Below are positions 1 through 5,275 of a stretch of DNA of 8,636 bases, one piece after another (position 1 is the stretch's first letter; the number at the start of each line of letters is the position of its first letter). This DNA is from Nitriliruptorales bacterium. Its GTDB lineage: Bacteria; Actinomycetota; Nitriliruptoria; Nitriliruptorales; Nitriliruptoraceae. The notes beneath the pieces are model-generated. The model was not told the origin of the DNA and did not search any database. It saw only the letters and a program-made list of their open reading frames with translations. Where the stretch lies: the NCBI GenBank assembly GCA_030835875.1, contig JAURQY010000049.1, positions 1 through 8,636 on the forward strand, written 5' to 3'. Both the position numbers and the translations under genes were made by a program.

Positions 1-610
1 CCGGACGCCCTCGGCCCCACGGCGACGGCCACGACGGCTCGTCCGGCTTCGCGGCCTTCCACAGCGCGAAGTCGAGCGGGTCCTCCTTGCGGTCGCGGTC
101 GACGACGTCCGCGCCCTCGAGGAGGTCGTCGATGCGGCGGTTCGAGAGCGCGCCGTAGGCGGGGAAGGAGCGCACGCGGAAGAACACGTCGCCCTCGACC
201 TCGTATGCCTTGCCCTCGGCGATGAGCGTCGTGATGAGCTCCTGCATCTCGAGGAGGTGCCCGGTGGCGAGCGGCCGCACGTCGGGTGCGAGCACGCCGA
301 GCGCGTCCATCGTGCGCGCGAACGCCTGCGCGTAGCGCGTCGAGATCACCGCATGGTCGACGCCCTCGCGGCGGGCGCGCAGGATGATCTTGTCGTCGAT
401 GTCGGTCACGTTCTGGACGAACCGGACCTCGTAGCCGCTGAAGCGCAGGAAGCGGCGGAGCACGTCGAAGACGACGGCCGCACGGCCGTGCCCGACGTGC
501 GCGTCGCCCTGGACGGTCGGCCCGCAGACGTACATGCCGACCCTGCCCGGTTCCACGGGCTCGAAGGCGACCTCCTCGCGACGGAGGGTGTCGTAGAGCA
601 TGAGGGGCAT
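1..610 (-). CDS. cysS: Cysteinyl-tRNA synthetase, N-terminal part (cut by window edge)
   Basis: Class I aminoacyl-tRNA synthetase that charges tRNA-Cys with cysteine in the cytoplasm. The 203 visible residues cover the start of the Rossmann catalytic core. They include YVCGPTV with the family's first zinc-ligand Cys at residue 29, an HVGH version of the HIGH signature at 38-41, the NVTDIDDKI motif near 67-75, and KEDPLDFALWK near 181-191. The family is usually about 460 residues, so the remaining zinc ligands, the KMSKS loop and the anticodon-binding part lie outside the window. The usual TVYD before HIGH reads TVQGD here, a mild deviation. The related mycothiol ligase MshC was considered, but TDIDDK and FDVLRR fit CysS better. 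The start ATG at 610 is preceded by GGAG with 5-nt spacing; another Met at codon 4 is less likely. It follows ispF after 47 nt on the same strand, matching the common actinobacterial ispF-cysS order. Confidence 0.95.
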   Translation of the reverse strand, partial: MPLMLYDTLRREEVAFEPVEPGRVGMYVCGPTVQGDAHVGHGRAAVVFDVLRRFLRFSGYEVRFVQNVTDIDDKIILRARREGVDHAVISTRYAQAFARTMDALGVLAPDVRPLATGHLLEMQELITTLIAEGKAYEVEGDVFFRVRSFPAYGALSNRRIDDLLEGADVVDRDRKEDPLDFALWKAAKPDEPSWPSPWGRGRP

Positions 611-615
611 GGTCG

Positions 616-619
616 CTCC
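616..619 (-). promoter_or_regulatory. Ribosome binding site of cysS
   Basis: GGAG on the minus strand, 5 nt before ATG at 610. It favours this start over the in-frame ATG three codons downstream. Confidence 0.6.
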
Positions 620-657
620 GGGGACCGCGAGGACGTCGGCGGGATGCAGGAGCGAGG

Positions 658-1203
658 CTAGTCCGCACGCCCTCCCGGGACGGCCGGCCGGAGGAGCGCG
701 ACGGCCCAGGCGGCGATGCCCTCACCGCGGCCGATGCTGCCGAGCCCGTCCGTCGTGGTCGCCTTCACCGACACCACGTCCGCATCCACACCGAGCACCG
801 CCGCGAGGCGATCGCGCATCGCCGCACGGTGCGGGGCGACGCGCGGTCGTGCCGCGACCACCGTGACGTCGACGTTCCCCGTCACCCACCCGGCGGCCGC
901 GACGTCCGCGACGACGTCGGCGAGCATCCGCATCGAGTCCGCGCCGTCGAGCTCCGGGTCGTCCGTCCCGAACCGCTCACCGATGTCGCCGAGCCCTGCG
1001 GCCCCGAGCAGCGCGTCGATCACCGCGTGTGCGACGACGTCCGCGTCCGAGTGCCCCTCGAGCGGCGCGTGCGACGGGATGACCACACCTGCGAGCACGA
1101 GGGACGCACCGTCCGGCGACGGAACGTCGGCCGGCGCACCGAACGCATGCACGTCGATGCCGCTCCCGATCCTGGGCCCCGTCCACGCGGTGGGCTCGCT
1201 CAT
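658..1203 (-). CDS. ispF: 2-C-methyl-D-erythritol 2,4-cyclodiphosphate synthase
   Basis: MEP-pathway enzyme that cyclises CDP-methylerythritol 2-phosphate to methylerythritol 2,4-cyclodiphosphate with release of CMP; a cytoplasmic homotrimer. The 181 residues have the full family signature: GSGIDVHAF at 13-21, GHSDADV at 50-56, HAVIDALLGAAGLGDIG at 59-75, and near the C-terminus VKATTTDGLG and GRGEGIAA. By alignment with E. coli IspF the zinc ligands are D17, H19 and H59, all present, so the enzyme looks active. There is no fused IspD domain, unlike the IspDF fusions of some proteobacteria. The start ATG overlaps the stop of the upstream degenerate ispD gene (ATGA), and a strong GGGGGAGG lies 7 nt before it, inside that gene. 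Transcription is probably shared with the upstream gene and cysS. Confidence 0.97.
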   Translation of the reverse strand: MSEPTAWTGPRIGSGIDVHAFGAPADVPSPDGASLVLAGVVIPSHAPLEGHSDADVVAHAVIDALLGAAGLGDIGERFGTDDPELDGADSMRMLADVVADVAAAGWVTGNVDVTVVAARPRVAPHRAAMRDRLAAVLGVDADVVSVKATTTDGLGSIGRGEGIAAWAVALLRPAVPGGRAD

Positions 1204-1736
1204 CCGGACGCCTCCCCCGTCGGTCCATCCGCACGCACCGTGACCGGCTCACCTTCGCTCAGGACAACACGGACTGCGTGGCCGGCGGCGAGGAGCAGCC
1301 CGACGACCTCGCCGTGCAGCGCGGCGTCAGACGCGTCGAGCTCAGCGAGCACCTTACGCGCGACCGCGACCGGTGCGACCGGCGTCAGCATGCCGTCGCG
1401 AGCGAGCCCTTCGACGATGACGTCGTCCTGCACGCGCTTGAGCGCGTCGGCGAGTGGCCGCGCGGCGCTCACCGCCGCATGCGCGCCGTCATCGGCGGCG
1501 AGCACGCTCGCGAGCAGGCTCGCGGCGTCGGGATCGGTCGCCGTAGCGGGGTCGAGCATCACGATCCGGGTGACAGCGGTCGGCAGCAGCGCGAGGAGCC
1601 CCGTGACCGTCGTCCCCTCGGCGACCGCGACGAGCCCGTCGAGATGCTGCGCGACGCCCGCGGCGACCGCACCGTCACCGGCGTGCGCCGCGGCGTCGAC
1701 ACCGGCGGGGAGCCCGAGCACACCCCACGTCGTCAT
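1200..1736 (-). CDS. Degenerate IspD-like protein, probable pseudoenzyme
   Basis: An intact 178-residue reading frame in the slot where actinobacteria normally carry ispD, just before ispF. By eye it aligns with IspD: MTTWGVLG at 1-8 resembles the first strand, RIVMLDPATATDPDAASLL at 57-75 matches the region that normally reads VLVHDAARPLV, GAHAAVSAARPLADALKRV at 84-102 matches the following strands, and LTPV at 117-120 sits where TPQ is expected. What is missing is decisive: the GxGxR nucleotide-binding loop, the PKQYLPL-type lysine, the HDAARP motif, and the C-terminal lysine before the usual ITTPEDL (here PVTVRADGP). It is about 50 residues shorter than IspD, mostly in the CTP-binding N-terminal half. 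The start ATG at 1736 has GAGG at 5 nt and GGAGG at 11 nt. Codon use is like its neighbours and there is no internal stop, so it seems maintained. The descent from IspD is an inference from pattern and position, not a computed alignment. It might be a structural partner of IspF or a slowly decaying relic. Confidence 0.7.
   Translation of the reverse strand: MTTWGVLGLPAGVDAAAHAGDGAVAAGVAQHLDGLVAVAEGTTVTGLLALLPTAVTRIVMLDPATATDPDAASLLASVLAADDGAHAAVSAARPLADALKRVQDDVIVEGLARDGMLTPVAPVAVARKVLAELDASDAALHGEVVGLLLAAGHAVRVVLSEGEPVTVRADGPTGEASG
1211..1218 (-). promoter_or_regulatory. Ribosome binding site of ispF inside the upstream gene
   Basis: GGGGGAGG on the minus strand, 7 nt before the ispF ATG. 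It lies in the last codons of the degenerate ispD gene, so ispF can be initiated on its own as well as by coupling. Confidence 0.6.
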
Positions 1737-1741
1737 CGCCG

Positions 1742-1752
1742 CCTCGTCCTCC
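1742..1752 (-). promoter_or_regulatory. Ribosome binding site region of the degenerate ispD
   Basis: Minus strand GGAGGACGAGG before ATG at 1736. It supports this start over the longer frame, which has an upstream Met at 2075 but whose extra residues would be antisense to the HAD gene. Confidence 0.5.
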
Positions 1753-1791
1753 GGTCGGGTCTCCGGGCCTCGCCGCCGGGTCGGAGGCGCG

Positions 1792-1801
1792 AACCTATCC
1801 T
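1792..1801. promoter_or_regulatory. Overlapping divergent -10 elements
   Basis: The 97-nt gap 1737-1833 is the only space between divergent genes in the window. It holds a locally A/T-richer AACCTATCCT. On the plus strand TATCCT (1796-1801) fits the TANNNT -10 pattern and would place the start of transcription near 1807-1809. On the minus strand TAGGTT (1797 down to 1792) also fits and would start the ispD-remnant/ispF/cysS transcript near 1785, giving a leader of about 50 nt. No convincing -35 hexamer was seen on either strand. The two elements share bases, so simultaneous use would be mutually exclusive. Prediction only. Confidence 0.35.
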
Positions 1802-1807
1802 CCGTCC

Positions 1808-1837
1808 ATGCGCCACTCCCCTGCCGACCTCCCGTGA
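1808..1837 (+). other. Possible 9-codon leaderless leader peptide overlapping the HAD start
   Basis: ATG at 1808 opens a nine-residue frame (MRHSPADLP) whose stop TGA at 1835-1837 overlaps the GTG start of the HAD gene at 1834 (GTGA). The ATG sits about where transcription from the plus-strand TATCCT would begin. This could be a leaderless mini-ORF that brings ribosomes to the HAD start, which has no purine-rich binding site. A chance arrangement is also possible. Confidence 0.3.
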
Positions 1838-2610
1838 TCCGCCTCGTCGCGAGCGACGTCGACGGGACGCTCCTCGACCACCACGGGATGCTCCCACCCC
1901 ATCGCGCCGCCGCGGCGCGTCGCCTCGTCGACGCGGAGATGCCGCTCGTGCTCGCCACCGGCAAGCTCTGGACCTCGGTCCGCCGTCTCGTCGACGAGCT
2001 CGGCCTCGACGGCCCGCACGTCGCGTGCAACGGCTCGGTCGTGTTCGACGGGGCCGGACGCGTACTCGCCCGCACGCTGCTCGATGGCGCGGTCGCCGAC
2101 GAGGTCGTCAGCGAGCTGCGCGCGCGCCGGCTCGTCCACGCCGTCTACCTCGACGACGGCACGCTCGTGACCGACCGCATCGACCCCTCGCACGACGTGC
2201 TGCCCCTGCTCGGCGAGCCGCTCCCGAGCGTCGGCGGGATCGACGGTCGCGGTGTCCTCAAGGTGCTCGCGATCCTCCCGCCCGAGACCGAGGGGGACCT
2301 GCGGACGCTCGCCGCTGACACCAGCCGCATCCAGCGGACCGGTCCGCGCTTCCTCGAGTGGAACGCGTCGACCGCGGACAAGTCGACCGGCCTCGCACAC
2401 GTGGCCGGGATGCTCGATATCCCGCTCGCCGAGGTGCTCGCCGTCGGCGATGCCGAGAACGACGTCCCGATGCTCCGCGCCGCAGGCCTCGGGGTCGCCG
2501 TCGCGGACGCGAGCCCGGCGGCCCGCGCGGCCGCCGACCGCACGCTCACCAGCGACCTCGCGGACCTGTTCGACGAGCTCGTGGCCGACCTGCAGGCGGT
2601 GCGGGCATGA
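1834..2610 (+). CDS. HAD-superfamily phosphatase, Cof/type IIB-like
   Basis: Predicted soluble Mg-dependent phosphatase of 258 residues, a normal length for the Cof-like group acting on sugar phosphates and related small phosphates. All four HAD motifs are visible: DVDGT with nucleophile D8 and acid/base D10, motif II Thr42 in LATGK, the motif III lysine K183 in ADKSTG, and motif IV GDAENDVPML with D206 and D210. The cap lies between motifs II and III. Motif II reads TGK where many relatives have TGR. The start is taken as GTG at 1834, giving the typical N-terminus IRLVASDVDGT. The open frame extends far upstream but that part is antisense to ispF and the ispD remnant. Its stop overlaps the ATG of the following IspD-family gene (ATGA), which suggests coupled translation and a linked role. 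The substrate cannot be told from sequence. Confidence 0.88.
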   Translation: MIRLVASDVDGTLLDHHGMLPPHRAAAARRLVDAEMPLVLATGKLWTSVRRLVDELGLDGPHVACNGSVVFDGAGRVLARTLLDGAVADEVVSELRARRLVHAVYLDDGTLVTDRIDPSHDVLPLLGEPLPSVGGIDGRGVLKVLAILPPETEGDLRTLAADTSRIQRTGPRFLEWNASTADKSTGLAHVAGMLDIPLAEVLAVGDAENDVPMLRAAGLGVAVADASPAARAAADRTLTSDLADLFDELVADLQAVRA

Positions 2611-3329
2611 CGACGACCGCGATCCTCCTCGCGGGCGGCTCGGGCACGCGCCTCGGCACGGGTGACAACAAGGCGTACCTGCCGCTCGCCGGCCACCCGC
2701 TGCTCGTGTGGTCGCTCGTCGCGTTCGAACGCTGCGCGCTCATCGATGACGTCGTCCTCGTCACCCGCGCCGAGGACCGCGATCGCGCCCGAGCGGCCGC
2801 CGACGCGGCGGGCGTGACGAAGCTGCGTGCGATCGTCGAGGGTGGTGCGACCCGTCACGCGAGCGAGCACGCCGGGCTCACCGCGATCGCCGACCGGATC
2901 GAGGACGGGACCGTCACGCTCGTCGCCATCCACGACGCGGCCCGACCGTTCGTGACCGACGACCTGCTGACCCGGCTCCTCCGGACGGCGGCGGATCGCG
3001 GCGGCTCGGTCCCCGGACTGCCGGTCGGCCCGACGTTCCTCGTGCGGTCGAGCACCGCCGAGGTCGTGTGGACCGACGACCTGCGCCGCATGCAGACCCC
3101 GCAGGCGTTCCATGCCGCACCGCTGCTCGCCGCCTACCGCGCGGCGACCGACGCCGGGTTCCACGGCGTCGACACCGCGGAGACGGTCGAGCACCACGGG
3201 GCCCTCGACGTCGTGGTCGTCGACGGTGACCCCGACAACCGCAAGGTCACGTTCGCCGACGACCTGCGCGCGGCCGAGGAGCGCGCGGAGACGTGGCCGA
3301 GCCGCCCCTCGACGCCGAGCGGTCGCTGA
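2607..3329 (+). CDS. ispD: IspD/TarI-family cytidylyltransferase (probable CDP-methylerythritol synthase)
   Basis: Transfers CMP from CTP to a polyol phosphate; in the MEP pathway the substrate is 2-C-methyl-D-erythritol 4-phosphate. The protein is 240 residues, normal for the family. Visible motifs: LLAGGSGTRLG at 7-17 (CTP loop, R15), NKAYLPLAG at 21-29 with K22 in the place of the catalytic lysine, GGATRHASEHAGL at 79-91, AIHDAARPFV at 107-116, RMQTPQAF at 161-168, DTAETVEHHG at 189-198, and DNRKVTFADDL at 210-220 with K213, the same number as the E. coli catalytic lysine. Differences from textbook IspD are NKAY for PKQY and SEHAGL for SVxxGL, features that I associate with a divergent actinobacterial IspD/TarI branch. 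The substrate could therefore be another polyol phosphate. It is the only complete IspD-type enzyme in the window, on the strand opposite ispF. Its ATG overlaps the HAD stop. Confidence 0.85.
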   Translation: MTTTAILLAGGSGTRLGTGDNKAYLPLAGHPLLVWSLVAFERCALIDDVVLVTRAEDRDRARAAADAAGVTKLRAIVEGGATRHASEHAGLTAIADRIEDGTVTLVAIHDAARPFVTDDLLTRLLRTAADRGGSVPGLPVGPTFLVRSSTAEVVWTDDLRRMQTPQAFHAAPLLAAYRAATDAGFHGVDTAETVEHHGALDVVVVDGDPDNRKVTFADDLRAAEERAETWPSRPSTPSGR

Positions 3330-3341
3330 TCGACGTCAGCG
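3324..3341. terminator. Small hairpin formed by two convergent stop codons
   Basis: CGCTGA (3324-3329) and TCAGCG (3336-3341) form a 6-bp stem with a 6-nt loop. The arms contain the stop codons of the plus-strand cytidylyltransferase and the minus-strand oxidoreductase. It could act weakly on both transcripts, but there is no T-tract and the stem is short, so it may be chance. Confidence 0.2.
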
Positions 3342-4592
3342 CGCGTCCTGCACGGCACGCAACCGTGCGATCGTCGAGTCGACCGTCTCCACCGCGTCCG
3401 CGGGGATGGGCTCGCCGGCGCGCACCGGACGCGTGAGCGTCGCACCCTCCGCGAGCCCGAGCAGCAGCAGCCCGTCGGCCTGCTCGACCGGGTGGACGAC
3501 GCCCCGCACGTGCGTGCCCCCGATCCCGTCGATCACGTCGCCGGGCACGAGGTCACGCTTCGCGGTCGCGACGACCTCGGCGACCCAGTGCGACGCCTGC
3601 AGCGCCGGCGTTCCGTGGAGCACCGCCGTCGTGATCGTGCGCGGCGCCTCGATGCTCGCGAGGTGGTAGGGGCGGTAGAGGACGAAGTACGGCCCGTCGC
3701 CGAGCTTGAGGTACTCGAGCTCCTCGACGACCGTCGGGTCGTCGGAGGTGACGACGACGAACACGCCGGGGGCCGGCCCGTAGGCGTAGTCGACCTTGCC
3801 GGACGCGGACAGCACGCCACCGTCGGCGACGGGGATGAGGGTGCGGCGCAGCTCGTCGACGGAGGCGGTGACGCCGTGCATCCCGATGACGTCGATGCCG
3901 AGCCCGGTCGCGTTCGCGAGCGCCGCCATCTCGATCATCGTCTTCGAACCGTCCTGGAAGCTCGCGAGCATCTTCGGGTTCATCCGCTTCGAGGCGGCCT
4001 CGGTCGCGCACGACTCGGGCGTCGCCGTCGGGATGAACGGGTTGTTCTTGCCCTTGCCGGCGGCGACGACCTCGAAGGAGAGCTCGGTGGCGAAGTCGAA
4101 CAGCTCCTTCGCGCACACCGGCTCGTCGCCGTCGGCGACGGAGTAGACGACGCCGTTGCGCCGCCCGATGTCGGCGAGCGCGAGCCCGATCGTCACGTCG
4201 CACTCGACGTTGAGCATGATGACGTGCTTGCCGGCCGCGAGGCACACCTCGCCGACCTGCGCGCCGACCTCGGGGACGCCGGTCGCCTCGACGACGACGT
4301 CGACGTCGAGCTCCGGGAGGACCGCCGCGTCGGTGAGCGCCGCACCCGAATCGCGTGCGACCGCGGAGAGCGCCTCGTCAGGGTCGGTCGCCGGCGTGGC
4401 ATGCCCGGCCGCGCGCATCGCGGCGAGCGCACGGTCGGGGTTGCGGTCGACCACCGCGGCGAGGTCCATGCCGGGGATGCGGCCGATCTGCGCGGCGAGC
4501 CCCCGCCCCATCTGCCCCGCACCGACGAGGGCGACACGGACAGGACGGCCGAGACGGTCGGCGTGCGCGGCGAGCTGCTCGAGTCTGCTCAT
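3336..4592 (-). CDS. DXR-like (DRL) family oxidoreductase with SAF domain
   Basis: NAD(P)-dependent oxidoreductase of 418 residues. It has an N-terminal Rossmann fold (VALVGAGQMG near 20-29), a middle part related to homoserine dehydrogenase (EATGVPEVG at 102-110, MLNVECDVTIG at 126-136, DGDEP at 154-158, AAGKGKNNP at 177-185, DGSKTMIEMAALANATGL at 214-231, GMHG soon after) and a C-terminal SAF-type domain from about residue 345. From memory these signatures match the family of Brucella abortus DRL, an alternative enzyme for the first committed MEP step, turning 1-deoxyxylulose 5-phosphate into methylerythritol 4-phosphate. Many relatives have unknown substrates and are labelled homoserine dehydrogenase or SAF/FlgA-like, so the function is not proven. 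The neighbourhood (IspD, IspF) favours a MEP or polyol-phosphate role. It lies 31 nt after carD on the same strand, probably co-transcribed. The start is set by the family-like N-terminus; no purine-rich binding site precedes it. Confidence 0.75.
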   Translation of the reverse strand: MSRLEQLAAHADRLGRPVRVALVGAGQMGRGLAAQIGRIPGMDLAAVVDRNPDRALAAMRAAGHATPATDPDEALSAVARDSGAALTDAAVLPELDVDVVVEATGVPEVGAQVGEVCLAAGKHVIMLNVECDVTIGLALADIGRRNGVVYSVADGDEPVCAKELFDFATELSFEVVAAGKGKNNPFIPTATPESCATEAASKRMNPKMLASFQDGSKTMIEMAALANATGLGIDVIGMHGVTASVDELRRTLIPVADGGVLSASGKVDYAYGPAPGVFVVVTSDDPTVVEELEYLKLGDGPYFVLYRPYHLASIEAPRTITTAVLHGTPALQASHWVAEVVATAKRDLVPGDVIDGIGGTHVRGVVHPVEQADGLLLLGLAEGATLTRPVRAGEPIPADAVETVDSTIARLRAVQDAR

Positions 4593-4607
4593 CGGAGGGC
4601 GCGGGAC

Positions 4608-4625
4608 GGCCGGGCCGACCCGGTC
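4608..4625 (-). other. GC-rich hairpin in the carD-oxidoreductase gap
   Basis: Plus-strand GGCCGGG (4608-4614), loop CCGA, and CCCGGTC (4619-4625) pair over 7 positions with one G-T wobble. The stem includes part of the carD stop codon and fills most of the 31-nt gap. It could stabilise the carD message or attenuate read-through. In DNA this GC-rich such stems also arise by chance. Confidence 0.25.
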
Positions 4626-5115
4626 AGCCCTGCGACTCGCGGAGGATGCGGTCGATCAGCTCCTCCGTCTTCTGCTCGTCCTTCTTGATCGCGACGGAGA
4701 TCTCCGACAGGAGGATCTGCTTCGCCTTGGTGAGCATGCGCTTCTCGCCCGCCGACAGGCCCTTCTCGTCGTCCTGGCACGAGAGGTTCCGCACGACCTC
4801 GGCGACCTGGTAGATGTCGCCGGAGCGCAGCTTCTCGTAGTTGGCCTTGAACCGGCGCGACCAGTTGCCGGCGGCCTTCGGCTCGGGGGTGCGGAGCACG
4901 TCGAGGACGCGCTCGCTCTCACGCTTCGAGACGACCTTGCGGATGCCGACCTCCGCGCAGGAGTCCGCCGGGACCATCAGCGTGAGGTCGCCGTAGGTGA
5001 GCCGCAGCACGAGGTAGTCGCACACCTCGCCCTTGAGCTCGCGTCGCTCGGTCCGTTCGATGACCGCGGCACCGTGGTGGGGGTAGACGACGGTGTCGCC
5101 GACGCTGAACGCCAT
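4624..5115 (-). CDS. carD: CarD-family RNA polymerase-binding transcription regulator
   Basis: Global transcription regulator that binds the RNA polymerase beta subunit and stabilises the promoter open complex; in mycobacteria it affects rRNA transcription and is essential. The 163 residues match the family length. The N-terminal Tudor-like polymerase-interaction domain begins FSVGDTVVYPHHGAAVIE and includes LVLRLTYGDLTLMVPAD near 35-51. The C-terminal helical DNA-binding part carries NWSRRFKANYEKLRSGD from residue 84, and W85 is the conserved tryptophan that contacts the upstream bubble edge (same number as in M. tuberculosis CarD). The C-terminal segment EKRMLTKAKQILLSEIS is typical. ATG at 5115 has GGGGAG 6 nt upstream; the frame is open further upstream, but the family N-terminus is MxFxVGD. 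It follows disA after 160 nt and precedes the DRL-like gene, where ispD would be expected. Confidence 0.97.
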   Translation of the reverse strand: MAFSVGDTVVYPHHGAAVIERTERRELKGEVCDYLVLRLTYGDLTLMVPADSCAEVGIRKVVSKRESERVLDVLRTPEPKAAGNWSRRFKANYEKLRSGDIYQVAEVVRNLSCQDDEKGLSAGEKRMLTKAKQILLSEISVAIKKDEQKTEELIDRILRESQG

Positions 5116-5121
5116 GCACTG

Positions 5122-5127
5122 CTCCCC
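5122..5127 (-). promoter_or_regulatory. Ribosome binding site of carD
   Basis: GGGGAG on the minus strand, 6 nt before ATG at 5115. It settles the start against the longer open frame. Confidence 0.6.
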
Positions 5128-5137
5128 GTGTACGGAG

Positions 5138-5159
5138 GGGACGCCCCGCGAGGCGTCCC
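5138..5159 (-). promoter_or_regulatory. Perfect inverted repeat in the carD leader
   Basis: GGGACGCC (5138-5145) and GGCGTCCC (5152-5159) form a perfect 8-bp stem with a 6-nt loop, centred about 33 nt upstream of the carD start and 11 nt before its binding site. There is no T-tract, so it is not a classical terminator. If the carD transcript starts at the upstream TACCCT element, the hairpin lies within its 5' leader. It could instead be a protein operator. Confidence 0.4.
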
Positions 5160-5179
5160 TCGATCGCTCTGTGGAAGGC

Positions 5180-5185
5180 AGGGTA
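5180..5185 (-). promoter_or_regulatory. Candidate -10 element for carD
   Basis: TACCCT on the minus strand fits TANNNT and would start transcription near 5173, giving a leader of about 58 nt that contains the inverted repeat at 5138-5159. No clear -35 was found at 16-19 nt. The rest of the 160-nt disA-carD gap is pyrimidine-rich on the minus strand with no further recognisable element apart from the hairpin after disA. Confidence 0.3.
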
Positions 5186-5239
5186 CCAGCGAGCGCGAGA
5201 AGCAGCAGAAGCGGTCGAAGAGCAGCCTGCGAGCCCACA

Positions 5240-5271
5240 GGACGCGGAATCGGTCCTTCGCCGCAGCGTCC
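5240..5271 (-). terminator. Possible stem-loop after disA
   Basis: GGACGCGG (5240-5247) pairs with CCGCAGCGTCC (5261-5271) over 8 bp with a 3-nt bulge and a 13-nt loop. It begins 4 nt past the disA stop codon. It lacks a T-tract, so any terminator role would be of the actinobacterial non-canonical type. Weak prediction. Confidence 0.3.
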
Positions 5272-5275
5272 CGGG

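Noticed and set aside
1..610. Mycothiol ligase MshC instead of CysS
   Set aside because: TDIDDK, FDVLRR and KEDPLDFALWK, plus position after ispF, fit CysS; MshC shares only the general fold and HIGH region.
829..1833. Long plus-strand open frame running into the HAD gene (about 335 extra N-terminal residues)
   Set aside because: Translation is low-complexity Arg/Ala/Pro-rich, antisense to ispF and the ispD remnant, and the recognisable HAD fold begins right at GTG 1834.
1834..4592. Recent mobile-element insertion carrying HAD, IspD and DRL genes
   Set aside because: No transposase, integrase, terminal repeats or att-like duplications were seen, and base composition and codon use match the flanks.
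3492..4688. 398-codon plus-strand frame opposite the DRL-like gene
   Set aside because: Asp/Arg/Val-rich antisense shadow; the minus-strand protein has strong motifs throughout.
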